13,847 nt of DNA from JADFQT01 sp047516825 (GTDB lineage: Bacteria; Chloroflexota; Dehalococcoidia; Lucifugimonadales; UBA3495): NCBI GenBank assembly GCA_047516825.1, contig JAKZUA010000250.1:1-13847 (forward strand). Direction: 5' to 3'. The notes beneath the pieces were generated by a model that saw only the letters and a list, made by a program, of their open reading frames with translations, did no database searches and was not told where the DNA came from. Below, in pieces: positions 1-8,118 of this stretch (positions within the stretch are counted from its first letter, which is position 1; each line of letters starts with the position of its first letter). The position numbers were made by a program, and so were the translations under genes.

Positions 1-52
1 CTGTCGTCTTTTAAATCCAAGCCAGGCATTGCTTCTATTTTTGGAGGCCCGA

Positions 53-886
53 GTGTCCAGCCCGCCGATTGTAGTTAAAATCGGAGGTAGCACTCTAACT
101 CACCGGGATACCAGCCTGAAGGACCTGGTTACCCTGCAAAAACAGGGAGTCCGGATGGTCGTGGTGCACGGCGGCGGCAATGTCATATCCCAATGGATGC
201 AGCGGCAGGGGATACCACCCCGGTTTGTCGATGGACTGCGGGTAACCGACGCGGACAGCCTGGATATAGTGGTGGCGGTACTTACCGGACTGATCAACAA
301 GGAGTTGGTTTCTCAGATACACGGCTTGGGCGGGCGCGCGATGGGGTTCAGCGGCATGGACGGCGGCTTGCTGGAGGCTTACATTGCCAGGCCCGAGTTG
401 GGGTATGTGGGGGAGATTACGCGGGTAGATCCAGAGCCGATTAGGGCTATTTTGGATTCCGGTTTCATCCCGATGATGGCGCCGCTGGCATTTCATCGCC
501 TGGACGGTTCTGAGCATGCCGGGGGCGCGCTAAACATCAACGGAGACACCGTGGCCGGGGAGGTGGCCCGAGCTTTGGCTGCGGAACGGCTGGTCTTTTT
601 GACCGACGTGGCGGGAGTGATGGATGGCAATGGCCGGGTTGTACCAAGGCTAGACCGGCGCCGGGCGGGCAACCTGCTGCGCTCCGGCGTCGTGCGAGGG
701 GGAATGATTCCCAAACTGGACGCCTGTCTCCGGGCTTTGGAGACCTCGCTTTACACCGACATCATTGATGGACGGGAGCCGAATGCGTTGCTGGATTGTC
801 TTCAGGGGCGAGCCACCGGCACCCGCATCATAGGAAACGCGCGGGGAGACGCATCGTCGGGTCATAACCCCCGCGACCTCAACTAG
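53..886 (+). CDS. argB: Acetylglutamate kinase (ArgB)
   Basis: Phosphorylates N-acetyl-L-glutamate with ATP, the second step of arginine (acetylated-ornithine) synthesis, in the cytoplasm. Visible amino acid kinase-fold motifs, numbered from the GTG start: VVKIGGS near residues 7-13 (Lys9), VVHGGG at 37-42, GLRVTDAD at 61-68, NINGDT at 161-166 and GGMIPKL at 216-222 (Lys221). These match the positions of E. coli ArgB Lys8, Asn158, Asp162 and Lys217. The GTG at 53 is chosen because GGAGG (43-47) sits 5 bases upstream and the usual N-terminus begins just before IVVKIGGS. The same frame stays open to the window edge through a TTG at 29, but that part has no family match. About 277 residues, normal for the family. 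First of several arg genes on this strand; a palindromic repeat follows it. Confidence 0.95.
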   Translation: MSSPPIVVKIGGSTLTHRDTSLKDLVTLQKQGVRMVVVHGGGNVISQWMQRQGIPPRFVDGLRVTDADSLDIVVAVLTGLINKELVSQIHGLGGRAMGFSGMDGGLLEAYIARPELGYVGEITRVDPEPIRAILDSGFIPMMAPLAFHRLDGSEHAGGALNINGDTVAGEVARALAAERLVFLTDVAGVMDGNGRVVPRLDRRRAGNLLRSGVVRGGMIPKLDACLRALETSLYTDIIDGREPNALLDCLQGRATGTRIIGNARGDASSGHNPRDLN

Positions 887-904
887 TGATCCCTGCATAT
901 ATAG

Positions 905-1001
905 CTAAACTCGGTCGGAGCAGCCACCATTTGAGGGGAATCCCCCTCAGTCCCCATTTTGAAAAGGGGAATATAGGGGGATTTGGATCTCCCAAGTTTA
1001 G
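905..1001 (+). repeat. Palindromic MITE-like repeat, copy 1 (97 bp, intact ends)
   Basis: The ends are imperfect terminal inverted repeats: CTAAACTCGG at 905-914 and CCCAAGTTTAG at 991-1001. The centre is a nested palindrome, an outer AATCCCCCT / AGGGGGATT arm around an inner TCCCC / GGGGA arm. TA dinucleotides lie one base outside the left end (902-903) and directly after the right end (1002-1003), which could be a TA target duplication. It fills most of the gap between argB and the UPF0182 gene and could fold in RNA as a hairpin, so it may also act as a terminator or attenuator. Same orientation as copy 2, opposite to copies 3 and 4. Confidence 0.8.
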
Positions 1002-1067
1002 TAATTCCTTCAGGGGTCAGCAATTGCCCCGCTAAATCATCCTATTAGATTTTCCCATTAAGATACC

Positions 1068-3761
1068 ATGAGCTACGATCTTACCAATGACGCAGACGGA
1101 GTGCCGGGGCCCAGTCTCCCCGGCGTTTCGGCCCGCCACCTGCGCCGATTTACTCAGTGGGCTCTGGTTTTCATCGGCCTGATTCTGCTGTTTCTGTTGC
1201 TCCACTGGCTGGTAGGCCTTTTTACCGAACTCCTTTGGTTCGGTCATTTGGGACGCCTGGACGTTTTCAGCAAGATTATTTTCTACCGGATAACCCTCTT
1301 TCTAATTGGCACTCTGATTGCGACCGGGGTCCTCCTCTGGAACCTCCACTTGGCCCTACGGCATTCCCGGGGCACCATCCTTCTCTCCCGGCCGCCGGAC
1401 GTCATTCGACTGCTGGTGGCTGGGGCGGCGGCGGTTGCAGGTTTGACCCTAATCATTGCGGGACCGGCGTTCGGGGCAGCGGCGGCGGCCCGTTGGGAGG
1501 TTTTTCTGCTCCTGTTTAACCGCGTCTCCTTCGGGTTCACCGATCCCCAGTTTGGGTTGGATGTGTCCTTCTACGTCGTTACCTTGGGCGTATTGAACTT
1601 CGTCCAGGGCTGGCTCCTGGGGTTGGCCATAACCGCGATAGTGGTGTCCCTGGCCTGCTACGCCGGGGTCTTCAGCATCCGGGGGGTGGCGCTGGTAATT
1701 ACCCCTCGGATGTTTCATCACATAGCGGCTTTAGGCGTTTTCCTGATGCTGGTTATCGCAGCCAACCACCTGCTGGACATTTACGAACTGGTACTTTCCG
1801 AGGGTGGGGTAGTCTTTGGGGCCACCTATACCGATACCCATGCCCGCCTCCCTTTGAATGGCTTTTTAGCCGGTGTAGCCCTGCTAGCCGCCGCCGGTAT
1901 CTGGCTTAGCACCCGGTATGCGGGGCTACGGCTGATTATCGGCGCCTTCAGTCTTTGGGCCATCCTTGCGTTGGTCACCGGAGTGGCCTTTCCAGCCCTG
2001 TTCCAACGATTCGAAGTAGAGCCAGACCAATTTACCCGGGAGCGGCCTTACATTCTCCGCAACTTAAATGCTACCAGGGCGGCCTACCAGCTAGACCAGG
2101 TGCAACAGATCAGTTACTCAGCAACCGGCCATTTGGACCAGCGAGCGGTTCAGGAAAATCGACCCACCCTGGATAATATTCGCATCTGGGACCAGCAACC
2201 CATGCGGGATGCCTACAACCAGCTTCAGTTCATGGAGCTTTATTACTCTTTCCTGAACATGGACTCGGACCGCTACGTTGTGGACGGACGGCTGCGACAG
2301 GTGCTGATCTCAGCCCGGGAGTTGGACGTCAACAACCTACCCGCCGACGCCCAAAACTGGGTCAACCAGCGGCTCCAATACACCCACGGTTACGGTGTGG
2401 CGATGAGTCCGGCGACGGGATTTACTCCGGGAGAAGGGCGTCCCGAGTTCTTTATGCGGGACATACCGATCCGAGGCCAGCTGCCTGTTTCCCGCCCGGA
2501 GCTGTACTACGGAGAGGCGCCTGGGAAATTCGCCATAGTCAACAGCAGGCTGGCTGAGGTTAACCCGAATCCGGAATTCCAACGCTATAGCGGTACCGGC
2601 GGCATTCCGTTGAGTTCTCTGCTGCGCCGAATCGCCTACGCCTGGCGATTGGCGGACATCAACATCCTGCTCAGCGAACAGCTCACTCAGGTTAGCCGCA
2701 TTCAATATCGACGTTCCATTCAGGATCGGGTCTCCGCCCTGGCGCCTTTCCTCAAGTTGGACCCTGACCCCTATCCGGTGGTGGATGAAAGCGGGAAGCT
2801 ATGGTGGATTTTGGACGCCTATACCACCACCCGTCGATACCCCTACGCCACCCCGGCCAACGACGAGTTCAATTACATACGGAACAGTGTTAAAGTGACG
2901 GTGGACGCCTATAACGGCGCGATTAATTTCTATACCATAGACCAAACCGATCCGTTGCTAAGGATGTATCGCCGGGCGTTCCCTCAGCTGTTTCAAGATC
3001 TGTCCGCCATGCCACCTACGCTGAGAGAGCACATACGATATCCCGTGGGTTTGTTCACCGCGCAGGCACGCCTGTTTCTTCGTTATCATGTCACCGACCC
3101 CCAGGTGTTCTTCAACCAGGCGGAGCAATGGGACATACCCTTGGAAACACGCATCGGTAAAACCGGCGCAGGGCTTAAAGCGTCTTACCTGGTGCTGCGG
3201 TTACCAGAGGAAGAGAAGGAGGAGTTCGCCCTGCTACTCCCATTCACTCCCGCTGGAAACAAAAAGAACCTGGTGGGCTGGCTGATCGCCCGCAATGATG
3301 GGCCCAATTATGGGCAGCTATTCAGTCTCCAGCTGCCCAAGGACCGGCAGGTTGACGGACCTTCCCAGGTGGAGGCGCGTATTGAGAACGACCAGCTGGT
3401 TTCCCAGCAATTCACCCTTTGGGACGGTTCCGGCTCCCAGATCATCCGAGGACAGTTGCTGGTAATCCCCATAGCAGATACCATACTGTATGCCGAACCC
3501 CTCTACCTGCAATCGGAGGTATTGGCTTTCCCCGAGCTGAAGAAGGTCATCCTGGCCGACGATAGCAGGTTGGTGATGGCCGATACCATCGAGGAGGCCT
3601 TGGCCCTGCTGATCGGTCCCGGCTCATCCGGATCGTCGGCCAGCGCTAATCCGGAATCTGGGGAAGCCCTAGATTTGGAGGATGTACAAGAGGCAATCGA
3701 CCAACTCCAGGAAGCCCTGGGCAGCCTGGAACAATCTCTGGATAATCTACGCGAGCCCTAG
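1068..3761 (+). CDS. UPF0182 (COG1615) family integral membrane protein
   Basis: Large membrane protein of the UPF0182 family, whose function is not established. The 897-residue length is typical. After a short N-terminal tail there are seven hydrophobic stretches, roughly at residues 28-50, 70-93, 110-137, 168-200, 215-236, 262-282 and 286-308. A long soluble domain (about 315-850) follows, rich in Tyr, Arg and Pro, with the family-like stretch starting near FERERPYILRN-type sequence (here FTRERPYILRN). The C-terminus (about 865-897) is acidic and heptad-like and probably forms a coiled coil. The start is the ATG at 1068; only a weak Shine-Dalgarno is seen upstream. It ends 14 bases before argD, so the two are probably co-transcribed. 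No link between UPF0182 and arginine synthesis is known to me; the placement may be chance. Confidence 0.93.
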   Translation: MSYDLTNDADGVPGPSLPGVSARHLRRFTQWALVFIGLILLFLLLHWLVGLFTELLWFGHLGRLDVFSKIIFYRITLFLIGTLIATGVLLWNLHLALRHSRGTILLSRPPDVIRLLVAGAAAVAGLTLIIAGPAFGAAAAARWEVFLLLFNRVSFGFTDPQFGLDVSFYVVTLGVLNFVQGWLLGLAITAIVVSLACYAGVFSIRGVALVITPRMFHHIAALGVFLMLVIAANHLLDIYELVLSEGGVVFGATYTDTHARLPLNGFLAGVALLAAAGIWLSTRYAGLRLIIGAFSLWAILALVTGVAFPALFQRFEVEPDQFTRERPYILRNLNATRAAYQLDQVQQISYSATGHLDQRAVQENRPTLDNIRIWDQQPMRDAYNQLQFMELYYSFLNMDSDRYVVDGRLRQVLISARELDVNNLPADAQNWVNQRLQYTHGYGVAMSPATGFTPGEGRPEFFMRDIPIRGQLPVSRPELYYGEAPGKFAIVNSRLAEVNPNPEFQRYSGTGGIPLSSLLRRIAYAWRLADINILLSEQLTQVSRIQYRRSIQDRVSALAPFLKLDPDPYPVVDESGKLWWILDAYTTTRRYPYATPANDEFNYIRNSVKVTVDAYNGAINFYTIDQTDPLLRMYRRAFPQLFQDLSAMPPTLREHIRYPVGLFTAQARLFLRYHVTDPQVFFNQAEQWDIPLETRIGKTGAGLKASYLVLRLPEEEKEEFALLLPFTPAGNKKNLVGWLIARNDGPNYGQLFSLQLPKDRQVDGPSQVEARIENDQLVSQQFTLWDGSGSQIIRGQLLVIPIADTILYAEPLYLQSEVLAFPELKKVILADDSRLVMADTIEEALALLIGPGSSGSSASANPESGEALDLEDVQEAIDQLQEALGSLEQSLDNLREP

Positions 3762-3775
3762 AGAGGTATCTGACC

Positions 3776-4966
3776 ATGACCAAAAGCGAAGAGTGGATCT
3801 CCATTGAGCAGAAATATTACGCCCAGACGGTGCGGCGGCAGCCCGTGGTTCTGGTACGCGGCCAGGGCACCCGAGTCTGGGACGCCGATGGCAAGGAGTA
3901 TCTGGACTTCGTCGCGGGTTGGGCCGTGAACAACCTGGGACACTCCCATCCGGTGATAACCCAGGCCATCGTGGAGCAAGCCGGCACGCTGCTGCAAACC
4001 TCCAATCAGTTTTTCACCGTGCCCCAATTGATGCTGGCGGAGCTGCTGATCGATAATAGCTGCCTGGATCGGGTTTTCTTTGGGAACAGCGGGGCCGAAG
4101 CCAATGAAGGCGCGCTCAAGCTGGCCCGGCGCTACGGTAAGCTGAATCGGGATGGCGCTTACGAGGTCATCACTGCCTTCAACTCCTTCCACGGCCGGAC
4201 CATGGCCACCGTGGCCGCCACCGGCCAGCCCCACTACCAGGAGCCCTTCCAGCCTCTGCTGCCCGGTTTTGTCCATGTGGACTTTAACGACGTGGAAGCG
4301 ATAATGAACGCCACCACCGACGGGACGGCGGCGGTGATGCTGGAGCCGGTGCAGGGGGAAGGCGGCGTCAATATTCCCGACGACGACTACCTGCAGCGGG
4401 TTAGGGAGTGGTGCGACCGCAACGGCCTGCTGCTGATTCTGGACGAGGTGCAGACCGGCATGGGCCGCCTGGGCAGTCTCTTTGGCTACCAGGAATATGG
4501 AGTGGAGCCGGACGTGATTACTCTGGCCAAGGGTCTGGGTTATGGCGTGCCTATTGGCGCCTTCTTATCCAAAGATGCGGCCATGGCGCTGGTCCCCGGT
4601 GACCACGGCTCGACCTTCGGCGGCAATGCTCTGACCACCGCCGCCGCCTACGCCGGAACCAAGTTTCTGATCGATAATGACATTCCGGCCCAGGTCAAAA
4701 TCCTGGAGACTCACCTGCTGGACCAGCTCAATCAGCTCAAGGCCCGCTTCTCCTTCATTAGCGAAGTTCGGTGCAAAGGACTGCTGGCGGCCATCTATTT
4801 CGACAGTGATATTTCCGGGCAGGTGTTGACTCTGGCCAACCAGGCCGGGCTGCTGCTCAACGGCGTGCGTCCCAACGCCGTCCGCTTCATGCCGCCTCTC
4901 ACCGTCACCGCGGAAGAGATCGACGAGGCCATGGGCCGGCTGGAGGAGGCCCTGAAGCAAATTTAG
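3776..4966 (+). CDS. argD: Acetylornithine aminotransferase (ArgD), class III PLP enzyme
   Basis: Converts N-acetylglutamate 5-semialdehyde to N2-acetylornithine with glutamate as amino donor (fourth step of arginine synthesis). PLP fold-type I class III features: FGNSGAEANE at 102-111 (phosphate loop), SFHGRT at 137-142, EPVQGEGG at 190-197, LDEVQTGMGR at 222-231 with Asp223 to the PLP ring nitrogen, and LAKGLGYGVPIGA at 250-262 with Lys252 as Schiff-base lysine, then STFGGN at 279-284. 396 residues, normal length. GAGGT at 3763-3767 lies 8 bases before the ATG. The arg neighbours favour ArgD over ornithine, GABA or succinylornithine aminotransferases, though dual use (as in lysine or succinylornithine metabolism) cannot be excluded. 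Confidence 0.92.
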   Translation: MTKSEEWISIEQKYYAQTVRRQPVVLVRGQGTRVWDADGKEYLDFVAGWAVNNLGHSHPVITQAIVEQAGTLLQTSNQFFTVPQLMLAELLIDNSCLDRVFFGNSGAEANEGALKLARRYGKLNRDGAYEVITAFNSFHGRTMATVAATGQPHYQEPFQPLLPGFVHVDFNDVEAIMNATTDGTAAVMLEPVQGEGGVNIPDDDYLQRVREWCDRNGLLLILDEVQTGMGRLGSLFGYQEYGVEPDVITLAKGLGYGVPIGAFLSKDAAMALVPGDHGSTFGGNALTTAAAYAGTKFLIDNDIPAQVKILETHLLDQLNQLKARFSFISEVRCKGLLAAIYFDSDISGQVLTLANQAGLLLNGVRPNAVRFMPPLTVTAEEIDEAMGRLEEALKQI

Positions 4967-4989
4967 GGGGCGCGAAGTTGATTTTGGTT

Positions 4990-5073
4990 TGAGCCGCCGC
5001 CGTTTAGATAAATCCCCCTATATCCCCCTTTTAAAAAGGGGGACTGAGGGGGATTTGGATGCTACAAGTTTAG
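4990..5073 (+). repeat. Palindromic MITE-like repeat, copy 2 (left end eroded)
   Basis: The centre is the cleanest of the four copies: AAATCCCCC at 5010-5018 pairs with GGGGGATTT at 5048-5056, enclosing CCCCCTTTT at 5024-5032 paired with AAAAAGGGGG at 5033-5042. The right end GATGCTACAAGTTTAGAAC (5058-5076) matches, in reverse complement, the left flank of copy 3. The left flank GCCGCCGTTT matches the inner right flank of copy 3, but the terminal CTAAA is not recognisable, so the left boundary is approximate. It lies between argD and argG, and its hairpin could attenuate read-through into argG. Confidence 0.78.
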
Positions 5074-5096
5074 AACTTGCGCCAAGGATCATTAAA

Positions 5097-6287
5097 ATGG
5101 CCAAAGACAAGATAGTGTTGGCATACAGCGGCGGCCTGGACACCTCAGTAGCCGTTCCCTGGCTGCAGGAGAATTACGACGCCGAGGTCATTACCCTGAC
5201 CATTGACTTGGGGATGGTGGACCTCGAATCCATCCGGCAGCGGGGCCTGCAGGTGGGCGCTGTCAAAGCCAAGACGGTGGACGGTAGAGAAACCCTGGTC
5301 AACGAGTTTCTGTTTCCCGCCCTGCAGGCCGGGGCGATCTACGAGGGCCAGTATCACCTGGCCACGGCTCTGGGGAGACCACTAATCGCCCGATATTTGG
5401 CCGAGGCCGCCCAGGCTGAAGGAGCCTACGCGGTGGCCCACGGCTGCACCGGCAAGGGCAACGATCAGGTGAGAATAGAGGTTGGCATCGCCGCCCTAGC
5501 TCCGGAGCTTAAGGTCATTGCCCCCATACGGGAATGGGGCATGAGCCGGGAGGATGAGATAGAGTACGGCCAGGCCCGCAATCTGCCGATAAATGCCAGC
5601 CAGAGCCGCTTCTCCGTCGATGAAAACCTGTGGGGTCGCAGCGCCGAAGCGGGTGAATTGGAAGACCCGTGGCAGGAGCCGCCGGAGGAAGCCTTCGCCT
5701 GGACTAAAGCCCTCTCCGACACTCCGGCGGACCCGGCATATTTGGAGATCCATTTCGAGCTGGGCATCCCCACCCAGGTAGACGGCGAGAGCATGGCGGG
5801 AATCGACTTGATCTCCCACCTGAATACCCTAGCGGGCGCCCACGGTGTCGGACGGGTGGACCACGTGGAGAACCGGCTGGTTGGTATCAAGTCTCGCGAA
5901 ATTTACGAAGCTCCGGCTGCCACGGTGCTCCACGCCGCCCACCAGGCCCTGGAAACTTTGACCTTGACCAAGGAGCAGGCCAGAACCAAGGCTAAAATAG
6001 TCCAGGAGTACGCCGATGTGGTGTACAACGGCCTCTGGTTCACCCACCACCGGCAGGACCTGGATGCCTACGTCCGAAGCACCCAGCGCTACGTGACCGG
6101 CGAGGTCCGGGTCCGCCTGCATCGAGGCACCTGCATGGTAGTGGGCCGCCGGGCTCCCCAGGCGCTGTACCAGTACCATCTGGCAACCTACGACCGGTCG
6201 GACCAGTTCGATCATGGGGCTGCCGAGGGTTTTATTTCAATATATGGGCTGCCGGTTCGCACTCAGAACCAGGTCCAATCCGACTAA
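5097..6287 (+). CDS. argG: Argininosuccinate synthase (ArgG)
   Basis: Joins citrulline and aspartate with ATP to make argininosuccinate, the penultimate step of arginine synthesis. The N-terminus has the PP-loop AYSGGLDTS at 9-17. Later come HGCTGKGNDQVR at 115-126, SVDENLWGRS at 173-182 and SREIYEAPAA in the C-terminal domain, all typical of ArgG. The ATG at 5097 gives 396 residues, the usual length, and AAGGA at 5084-5088 is 8 bases upstream. An in-frame start at 4989 would add 36 residues, but most of these translate the palindromic repeat and none resembles ArgG, so it is rejected. The last gene in the cluster begins about 4 bases after this stop codon. Confidence 0.96.
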   Translation: MAKDKIVLAYSGGLDTSVAVPWLQENYDAEVITLTIDLGMVDLESIRQRGLQVGAVKAKTVDGRETLVNEFLFPALQAGAIYEGQYHLATALGRPLIARYLAEAAQAEGAYAVAHGCTGKGNDQVRIEVGIAALAPELKVIAPIREWGMSREDEIEYGQARNLPINASQSRFSVDENLWGRSAEAGELEDPWQEPPEEAFAWTKALSDTPADPAYLEIHFELGIPTQVDGESMAGIDLISHLNTLAGAHGVGRVDHVENRLVGIKSREIYEAPAATVLHAAHQALETLTLTKEQARTKAKIVQEYADVVYNGLWFTHHRQDLDAYVRSTQRYVTGEVRVRLHRGTCMVVGRRAPQALYQYHLATYDRSDQFDHGAAEGFISIYGLPVRTQNQVQSD

Positions 6288-6291
6288 TGCC

Positions 6292-6735
6292 GTGGCTTCC
6301 CCTGAAAGGTCGGATTGCATAGTTGAACCGGCCCGGCCCGGAGACCTGCCCGCCATAGCGGAGCTGGTAGCAGCGGTGGGAGGTGACCTGGAAGACCTGC
6401 TGGCTGAGCAGTTTTTAGTTGGTCGCGCGCGACAGGGTAAAATAATTGGCTGCGGCCGCCTCAGACCCTACTCCGGGTTTTATGAGCTGGCCAGCCTGTC
6501 CGTGGATGGGGAATGGCGAAACAGCGGTGTCGGCAGAAGTTTAGTGGCGGAGTTGGTGACCTGGTACGAAGGACCCATCTATCTGATCTGTGAGGACGAC
6601 GTGGTGGACTTTTTCCGGAAGTTCGGCTTCGTTCTGATTCCCATGTCGGAGATGCTGACCGGCCTGCAATCCAAGTGGCAGCGTTACGTTGCCCAGCTTG
6701 GGCACATCAACATCATGCGCCGGTATGCGGGCTAG
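6292..6735 (+). CDS. GNAT-family N-acetyltransferase, possible short N-acetylglutamate synthase
   Basis: Single GNAT domain of about 147 residues. Visible parts are the beta4 strand FYELASLSVD (63-72), the acetyl-CoA pyrophosphate loop RNSGVG (76-81) and the C-terminal DFFRKFGFVLI (106-116). ELASLSV plus FFxxFGF is the pattern seen in ArgA-type acetyltransferases, including single-domain forms that make N-acetylglutamate. Direct position after argG supports a role in the first step of arginine synthesis, but substrate is inferred. The start is uncertain: GTG at 6292 avoids overlap with argG and matches the domain start, while in-frame ATGs at 6214 and 6244 would overlap argG by 74 and 44 bases and add unrelated residues. 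No strong Shine-Dalgarno precedes any of them, suggesting translational coupling. Confidence 0.8.
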   Translation: MASPERSDCIVEPARPGDLPAIAELVAAVGGDLEDLLAEQFLVGRARQGKIIGCGRLRPYSGFYELASLSVDGEWRNSGVGRSLVAELVTWYEGPIYLICEDDVVDFFRKFGFVLIPMSEMLTGLQSKWQRYVAQLGHINIMRRYAG

Positions 6736-6838
6736 CGCCAGATAAGGCCAAATCTGTCTATCAGCGGCGTTCCTAGTCGGTGGGTCAACAAGGATACCGC
6801 AAACGGGGAATATTTCCTGCCCTCGCGTCACGACTCCG

Positions 6839-6872
6839 GGCATCGCTAAAACCCAGGCATCACTAAAAACTG
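6839..6872 (+). repeat. 17-bp imperfect tandem duplication before the aminotransferase
   Basis: GGCATCGCTAAAACCCA is followed at once by GGCATCACTAAAAACTG, two imperfect copies of the same 17-mer ending at the GGGAG ribosome binding site of the next gene. It may be a local duplication of leader sequence; no function can be read from it. The rest of the 6736-6881 gap shows nothing recognisable apart from a weak 5-bp inverted repeat near 6739-6756. Confidence 0.4.
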
Positions 6873-6881
6873 GGAGACAAC

Positions 6882-8048
6882 ATGACCATAGCCAGCCGAA
6901 TGATGAACCTGGGCACCGAAACCGCCTTCGAGGTGTTGGCTAAAGCACGGGCGCTGGAAGCCCAGGGCAAGGAAATCATTCATCTGGAGATCGGCGAGCC
7001 CGACTTTGATACCCCGCAGCACATCGTCGAAGCCGGCATTCAAGCTCTGCGGGAGGGTTACACCCATTACGGACCCACTCCCGGTTTACCCGAGCTTCGG
7101 GAGGCCATAGCGCGCAACAGCCGCGAGGTGCGGGGCATCGACACCGACCCGAGTAACGTAGTTGTTACCCCGGGGGCCAAACCCATCATGTTTTACCTGT
7201 TGCTGGCATTGGCCGAGCCCGGAGTGGAGGTAATCTACCCCAACCCGGGTTTTCCCATCTACGAGTCGATGATCCGGTTTTCCGGCGGCACCCCGGTCCC
7301 GATGCAGCTGCAAGAAGAGACTGGCTATCATCCTGACCTGGACCGGTTGGCCCAGAGCATCACGGGAAAAACCCGGCTGATCATAATCAACTCTCCGGAG
7401 AACCCCTGCGGCTCGGCGCTGAGCCGGGATGAGCTGGAAATTATCGCCAACCTGGTCAAGGAACGACAAAATCTGTATGTTCTGGCGGACGAGATCTACA
7501 AGGACATTCTTTACACCGGAGCCCACCACAGCATCGCCGCCTTCCCTGAAATGGCCCGGCGCACCATAATTCTGGACGGGTTCTCCAAGAGCTATGCCAT
7601 GACCGGCTGGCGGCTAGGGTACGGCATAATGCCGGAGGAACTGGTGCCTCATATCACCCGTTTGGCGGTAAACAGCGTTTCCTGCGCCGCCACCTTCAGC
7701 CAGAGGGCCGCCGTCGCCGCCCTGGATGGCCCCCAGGATGCGGTTCAGGCCATGGCCGCCGAGTTTGGGCAGCGACGCCGGCTGATTGCCGACGGGCTGC
7801 GGAGCATTCCGGGAATAAATTGTCCCGAACCGGAGGGCGCCTTCTACGCCTTTCCCAACATAAAGGATTTGGGGATCAGCAGCGACGATTTTGAGGAGCG
7901 CGCCCTTAGCGAGGCCGGCGTCGCTCTGCTGTCCGGTTCCGCTTTCGGCGAGTTTGGTGAGGGTTACGTTCGGCTGTCCTATGCCAACTCCCAGGAAAAC
8001 CTGCGGAAGGCCCTGGAGCGGCTGGACAAGTTTGTGCGGAGCCTGTAA
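6882..8048 (+). CDS. Class I/II pyridoxal-phosphate aminotransferase (aspartate aminotransferase family)
   Basis: Fold-type I aminotransferase of 388 residues, a normal length. Seen in the sequence: EIGEPDFDTP at 36-45, YGPTPGLPELREAI at 63-76, SPENPCG at 171-177 (Asn174 to the PLP ring), ADEIY at 202-206 (Asp203, Tyr206), SKSYAMTGWRLGY at 235-247 with Schiff-base Lys236 and phosphate-contacting Arg244, and YVRLSYA at 362-368 with substrate-carboxylate Arg364. GGGAG at 6872-6876 is 5 bases before the ATG. The subgroup resembles AspC/PatA/alanine-type enzymes of thermophiles and Chloroflexota; the exact amino donor and acceptor cannot be told. It lies just downstream of the arg cluster but after a 146-base gap, so it is probably a separate unit. 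Confidence 0.9.
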   Translation: MTIASRMMNLGTETAFEVLAKARALEAQGKEIIHLEIGEPDFDTPQHIVEAGIQALREGYTHYGPTPGLPELREAIARNSREVRGIDTDPSNVVVTPGAKPIMFYLLLALAEPGVEVIYPNPGFPIYESMIRFSGGTPVPMQLQEETGYHPDLDRLAQSITGKTRLIIINSPENPCGSALSRDELEIIANLVKERQNLYVLADEIYKDILYTGAHHSIAAFPEMARRTIILDGFSKSYAMTGWRLGYGIMPEELVPHITRLAVNSVSCAATFSQRAAVAALDGPQDAVQAMAAEFGQRRRLIADGLRSIPGINCPEPEGAFYAFPNIKDLGISSDDFEERALSEAGVALLSGSAFGEFGEGYVRLSYANSQENLRKALERLDKFVRSL

Positions 8049-8118
8049 ATGTGATGGCCGATGGTTCATTTTTACCGAATTTTAGCTCCTGCATATTAAT
8101 CTAGTGAGGTGACCCATA

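Noticed and set aside
1..52. Possible tail of an upstream gene (a frame ending TAA at 12-14, another open to the left edge)
   Set aside because: Too short to recognise any protein family or choose a frame.
1024..1050. TTGCCC and TATTAG as a promoter for the UPF0182 gene
   Set aside because: The boxes are 13 bases apart, too close for a sigma-70 promoter.
3758..4276. Minus-strand open frame of 172 codons
   Set aside because: Antisense of the argD 5' half and rich in Gly, Gln and His as expected from the complement of argD codons.
6739..6756. CAGAT-N8-ATCTG inverted repeat after the GNAT gene as a terminator
   Set aside because: The stem is only 5 bp with an 8-base loop and no T-run follows.
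6841..6872. CTAAAACCCAGG and CTAAAAACTGGG resemble the CTAAAMYYGG terminal repeats
   Set aside because: They are part of a short tandem duplication in the same orientation, with no palindromic core, so a repeat-element origin cannot be supported.
8079..8103. TTTTAGCTCCTGCATATTAAT near the cupin start, similar to the outer end of the palindromic repeat
   Set aside because: Only about ten bases match, there is no palindromic core beside it and no second end, so it is too short to call a repeat remnant.
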